Position numbers and translations under genes: made by a program
Shown here: piece after piece, positions 60,653 through 64,000 of the stretch
Layout: each line of letters opens with the position of its first letter
Position numbering within the stretch: position 1 is the first letter of the stretch
The notes under the pieces: model-generated
Told to the model about the DNA's origin: nothing
Database searches by the model: none
The model's input: only the letters and a program-made list of their open reading frames with translations
Source: Calothrix sp. NIES-2100
GTDB taxonomy: Bacteria > Cyanobacteriota > Cyanobacteriia > Cyanobacteriales > Nostocaceae
Length of the DNA stretch: 64,000 nt
Direction: 5' to 3'
Assembly: GCF_002368195.1 (NCBI RefSeq)
Contig: NZ_AP018178.1
Span: forward strand, 6,646,645-6,710,644

Positions 60653-60737
60653 CAAAGCTAATCGCCACCCACAAAATGATCGCATTCTCTAAATAAAGCA
60701 GTACATTATCTATCCTTACCTGAAATTGTTAGTGTTG

Positions 60738-62153
60738 TTATAAACTGAAACCAGGTTCTCGCATATACTCTGACTTTTGAACACCAAAATAATTCAACAT
60801 AGCAGGAGCGTATTCAAGATAATCAACAGTTGTACTACTAGCTGAGCTAGTTTTACTATTAAAAATTATCAAACTACCTTCAGGACAGTGACATCCAGAG
60901 TGATGATCTTCAACATTAAACTTAACAAAACCTAGTTGCGAATAGGTAAAATACTGTCCTTGTATAGCATAAAAAGTAGCATTAGGTTCTAAATAAGTTG
61001 TTAAAGTAATAACATTTCTATTTAAATCTATTTTCATGTTTATATTCTCTAAAGTTTTTACAGAATCCTTAATTTCATAAAAACACTTCTCAGCATCTGG
61101 AAAACTTGAAAATTCTAGAGAATACTGAGGGACCATGCCAGCTTCTACTCTATATTGAAAATTGCTGCTTGTAACTTTATCTATGAGTTTTCTTGCATCA
61201 TCTAACCTGAAATCATGATTGATCAGCTGCTGTACTCCCTCTGGCAATTTGATATTTGCATTTTGTCCCATACTACTAACAATAACTAAGATCCTATCTG
61301 TGCTTTTGGAAAATTCAATTAGCTCATGTAAGTAGTAGTCCAATAAATCAAGCGACTCGATGATTTCATTCGAGTATTTATCTACCCAATCTTGGTCATA
61401 CGCTTTTGAATGATAATCATTAGGAAAAAGTGCATACCAATAGCGATGCATATTGGCTGCAACGTGATTAGTGAACAATATTGCTAACTCAGGCTCATGT
61501 TTCTGTAGCTGATGAATAAACATATCAGCCATCAGAGGAAACTGTAAGTTTCTTAATCTTTCTTTATTAATCTTCTTAAATAATATTTTTGATACCAATT
61601 TAACAGCATCAAACATTGTTTTTAAACGTATTCCATATCTTGGTGAATTCCATATTGTAGCTAATGTTTCCTGGAGTGGAGTCTGTAGAGTCGAGATCCG
61701 GGAATTCAAAGATGTTGCTTTGAGATTTAACTTTTGAAATGCTTGATAATAACTAGGTTTAGTAAATACATCTACCGCAAAACAATCAGGAATCACAAAT
61801 TGATAGTTATCACTCTCTGCGTATGATGATGCTGGTGAAGAATGTAGTGTATTTACTAATCCAACTTTAAATCCATTTTGTGCCAGCACTTTCCAATACA
61901 ATGGAAATTTTGGGGGTTTTGGGTCGTTATACCAATGAATTTGATGTAACTCATAAGGCAATCCAGTATTGCATGAAGCCCAGGTCTGAGATGGATATAG
62001 AAAAGACTCATCAACATCCTTAACTAAAGTTTCTAAAACCAGAGAATGGTCTAGTAAATATGATATAGATGAATTAGATTTTCGTGATTGATAATATTTG
62101 AATATTCTCAGAGGGATTTCGTTAGCTTCAACAACAATAACCTTTTGAATCAT
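60738..62153 (-). CDS. Alkaline-phosphatase-superfamily protein in the polysaccharide locus
   Basis: 471 aa from ATG 62153, chosen because TGAGGT lies upstream and the longer frame (62201) overlaps the neighbour. KVIVVEANEIPLRIFKYY at the start, SYLYPSQTW-like SFLYPSQTWASCNTG (metal/nucleophile Thr/Ser area), LVIVSSMGQNAN and VEDHHSGCHCPEG match the phosphodiesterase/nucleotide-pyrophosphatase branch of the alkaline-phosphatase superfamily; the D-H-H and C-H-C late motif may contribute metal ligands. No signal peptide or membrane helix, so cytosolic. It could modify or trim a phosphorylated glycan or lipid-linked intermediate. Downstream of two GT2 genes. Confidence 0.72.
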   Translation of the reverse strand: MIQKVIVVEANEIPLRIFKYYQSRKSNSSISYLLDHSLVLETLVKDVDESFLYPSQTWASCNTGLPYELHQIHWYNDPKPPKFPLYWKVLAQNGFKVGLVNTLHSSPASSYAESDNYQFVIPDCFAVDVFTKPSYYQAFQKLNLKATSLNSRISTLQTPLQETLATIWNSPRYGIRLKTMFDAVKLVSKILFKKINKERLRNLQFPLMADMFIHQLQKHEPELAILFTNHVAANMHRYWYALFPNDYHSKAYDQDWVDKYSNEIIESLDLLDYYLHELIEFSKSTDRILVIVSSMGQNANIKLPEGVQQLINHDFRLDDARKLIDKVTSSNFQYRVEAGMVPQYSLEFSSFPDAEKCFYEIKDSVKTLENINMKIDLNRNVITLTTYLEPNATFYAIQGQYFTYSQLGFVKFNVEDHHSGCHCPEGSLIIFNSKTSSASSTTVDYLEYAPAMLNYFGVQKSEYMREPGFSL

Positions 62154-62185
62154 TTGCTTTACCTCATTGGATTTAAAAGTTTGGT

Positions 62186-62971
62186 TCAGAACAATTTCCA
62201 TCCATGTTTATTGAAAAAATAAAAAGCTGACTGAATATTAATCAGTGTCAGTTTAAGTGATTTATATGAGCCTTTAGCCCAATGGTGAAAAATATGAACA
62301 TTGGGATAAAATACAGTCCGATATTTTTTAGCCATCCTCAAAGTTATATCAGCATCTTCCAGATACATAAATATATTTTCGTCAAAGTACCCAATTTCAT
62401 CTAAATACTTTCTCCGAAAGAGCATAAAACATCCAGAAAGATATGTAACATCCATCACTTTCTCATATCCAGTTTCTCGCATTTCATAACGCTCTAAATA
62501 ATTCTTTATGAAAAACTGAAATGTCTGCGGAATAAATCGCCTGACAAAAAGTAAGAAGAAACTAGGATAATTTTTACAAAGATATTGTATTTCACCTGAA
62601 GGATAATAAATTTTTGGAGATATTAAACCAATATCTTGGTTATAATCAAGGTGTTTAATTAACTCTGGTATGACATTTATTTCAAAGAAAACATCTGGGT
62701 TTAATACTAAATGATAGTCAGCAGATGGCAGCAATTTTAATGCTAAATTATGAGCTTTGCCAAATCCTAAATTATTACCATCATTATAATGATAATCAAC
62801 ATGATTAAGGTTGTGAAAAAGATTTTTTAATACGGGTGATGGTGAATTATCAATTACACATAATTTAAATTTAATATTTGTATTTAAAAGAGATTTTACT
62901 GCATCTTCAATCATGTCAGAATTATTGTTGTACAAAACTAGGGATGCAGTTAAAGTTATTTGGTCTTTCAT
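62186..62971 (-). CDS. GT2-family glycosyltransferase (rhamnosyltransferase-like)
   Basis: 261 aa from ATG 62971; the frame back to a TTG at 62995 has no support. GT-A fold: LTASLVLYNNNSDMIEDAVKSL start, VIDNSPSP, the GNNLGFGKAHNLAL region and LVLNPDVFFE as the DxD-equivalent. YLSGCFMLFRRKYLDEIGYFDENIFMYLEDADITLRM holds the acceptor-side ED pair typical of WbbL-like rhamnosyltransferases. Local rfbBACD would provide dTDP-rhamnose. 13 bp separate it from the upstream GT2. Confidence 0.88.
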   Translation of the reverse strand: MKDQITLTASLVLYNNNSDMIEDAVKSLLNTNIKFKLCVIDNSPSPVLKNLFHNLNHVDYHYNDGNNLGFGKAHNLALKLLPSADYHLVLNPDVFFEINVIPELIKHLDYNQDIGLISPKIYYPSGEIQYLCKNYPSFFLLFVRRFIPQTFQFFIKNYLERYEMRETGYEKVMDVTYLSGCFMLFRRKYLDEIGYFDENIFMYLEDADITLRMAKKYRTVFYPNVHIFHHWAKGSYKSLKLTLINIQSAFYFFNKHGWKLF

Positions 62972-62984
62972 GATTTTTGAGCCT

Positions 62985-63809
62985 TTAACTATCAACTTTT
63001 TGCCTAAATAAATAATGAATTTTTGGCAAAAATATCAGTAATATAAGTTTACATGCTGAGTAAGCAATAAAAAAGCCCATTGCCATAAAACTTATTTTTT
63101 TGTCTTTCCATAATTCGTAATAATTACTCATGTCGCCCATTCTCATTTTTATTTTATTACTACTGAGGCTTTTGCAATCCCTGGCTTTAAATACATAAAC
63201 TAAAGGTAATTTTATTGTATAAATAAAATGATTGTCTAAACAAATTTGTGCCCACAAAAGATAATCTTCACAGTAATATTTTCTAGGGTGAAATCTATAA
63301 GTAAGATTCTTTTTTAGAAGTACAGATGGAGTTACAAATGGATTACTAAATAAAACTTTATTTTTTTTTATTATACGCAATTTAACTTCATCATTATCTA
63401 ATGAATCAAAGCAGCATTCTTCTGTACTAAATATCCGATAACTATGTCCACATATTGACACATCAGGATTGTTAAGCATCAAGGAATACTGAATTGAAAT
63501 TTTTTCTGGATGCCAAACATCATCAGCATCTAGAAAAGCAATATAATCTCCTTGTGCTATATCCCAACCTAAATTTCTAGCAATACTTGGTCCACTGTTT
63601 TCCGAAGTTTTCAGAACATGAATTGATAAATCTTGATGATGATAACTATAAGTTTCAATAGTCTCAATAGTTCTATCAGTACTACAATCGTCTATACAAA
63701 TAACTTCAAGAACTTGATAAATCTGATTTTTCACTGAATTCAGTGTTCTGATAATAGTTTTCTCTGAATTGAAGCAAGGGATAATCACTGAAACTGGAAC
63801 TTTGAGCAT
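62985..63809 (-). CDS. GT2-family glycosyltransferase
   Basis: 274 aa from ATG 63809 (MLKVPVSVIIPCFNSEKTI); a TTG at 63824 would add five residues. GT-A signatures: VICIDDCSTDRTIETI, SENSGPSIARNLGWDIAQGDYIAFLDADDVWHPEKI with the DxDD metal site. A C-terminal hydrophobic segment (MAMGFFIAYSACKLILLIFL) suggests peripheral membrane attachment. It overlaps the end of the next upstream frame (63706-64000) by about 100 bp. Probably adds one sugar of the polymer repeat unit. Confidence 0.9.
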   Translation of the reverse strand: MLKVPVSVIIPCFNSEKTIIRTLNSVKNQIYQVLEVICIDDCSTDRTIETIETYSYHHQDLSIHVLKTSENSGPSIARNLGWDIAQGDYIAFLDADDVWHPEKISIQYSLMLNNPDVSICGHSYRIFSTEECCFDSLDNDEVKLRIIKKNKVLFSNPFVTPSVLLKKNLTYRFHPRKYYCEDYLLWAQICLDNHFIYTIKLPLVYVFKARDCKSLSSNKIKMRMGDMSNYYELWKDKKISFMAMGFFIAYSACKLILLIFLPKIHYLFRQKVDS

Positions 63810-64000
63810 ATAATAAATAGACAAAAATCACATAGGTTGGCCAAGCTGTTAGATAGTAGAAATTAAATCCATATAAAAAGAATGATAAAGCCGCTAATTC
63901 ATTATATTTGCCGAGTTTATGAATAAAATAAATGTATACAACTATACCATATAAACCAAAATTAACAGCTAGAGAGGAAATATTAGAGTAACCCCTGACA
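63706..64000 (-). CDS. Membrane protein fragment, O-antigen polymerase-like, cut by right edge
   Basis: 97 codons in frame from the window edge to TGA at 63706-63708. Hydrophobic stretches SLAVNFGLYGIVVYIYFI and ALSFFLYGFNFYYLTAWPTY resemble the last helices of a Wzy-type polymerase or flippase in polysaccharide loci, but no family can be fixed. Its polar tail (about 33 residues) runs 104 bp into the start of the GT2 gene, a long overlap that may instead reflect a frameshift near 63800. Confidence 0.55.
   Translation of the reverse strand, partial: VRGYSNISSLAVNFGLYGIVVYIYFIHKLGKYNELAALSFFLYGFNFYYLTAWPTYVIFVYLLYAQSSSFSDYPLLQFRENYYQNTEFSEKSDLSSS

Overview
The window comes from a filamentous, probably heterocystous cyanobacterium of the Nostoc/Anabaena/Calothrix type. 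The evidence is dense HIP1 octamers (GCGATCGC), photosystem genes psbH and psbN, plant-type ferredoxin petF, a cyanobacterial biliverdin reductase, an rbpA-rpsU pair, and many heptanucleotide tandem repeats of the kind common in Nostocales. Species cannot be assigned from sequence alone. No rRNA, tRNA or CRISPR array was recognised.

0-7.2 kb: after a membrane-protein fragment at the left edge there is a tightly packed minus-strand cassette. In transcription order it is a CHAT-TIR protein, a coiled-coil/inactive-STAND protein, a MoxR AAA+ ATPase, a two-pass membrane vWA protein carrying a Calx-beta segment, and a formylglycine-generating-enzyme-like protein without the usual cysteine pair. The last four overlap or abut. 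This looks like an NTP-dependent biological-conflict (immunity or regulated cell death) system and is the best candidate for an undescribed system here.

7.5-24.7 kb: mixed housekeeping and accessory genes. These are an RmlD-like SDR, a TPR lipoprotein, a membrane pentapeptide protein, bvdR-map, petF, a solo IS605-type tnpB with striking flanking palindromes, a SpoIID-like protein, sulfiredoxin, Dps, an XRE-GrpE-like fusion, a partner-switch pair (STAS protein and response-regulator/SpoIIE phosphatase, tail to tail), a DUF1350 hydrolase and conserved unknowns.

24.8-42.3 kb: GH38 alpha-mannosidase, divergent psbN/psbH, tatA, pth, two rpsU paralogues, rsmI, a PfkB kinase, an IMPase-family phosphatase, rbpA whose Shine-Dalgarno lies in a hairpin, a PAP2 phosphatase, lipoprotein and unknown genes, a methyltransferase, a GT39-type glycosyltransferase, a MarR regulator and a GST.

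42.3-50.7 kb: an M23/FG-GAP protein with a near-identical 297-bp internal duplication, a 540-bp inverted-repeat element that supplies the stop codon of a pentapeptide gene, and an efflux cluster (HlyD/EmrA, MFS, EmrB).

50.8-64 kb: an exopolysaccharide or O-antigen locus. It has gmd-fcl for GDP-fucose, an undecaprenyl-phosphate sugar transferase, a GT4 enzyme, a CSP41-like SDR, rfbBACD for dTDP-rhamnose, an alkaline-phosphatase-superfamily protein, two GT2 enzymes and the end of a membrane protein cut by the window edge.
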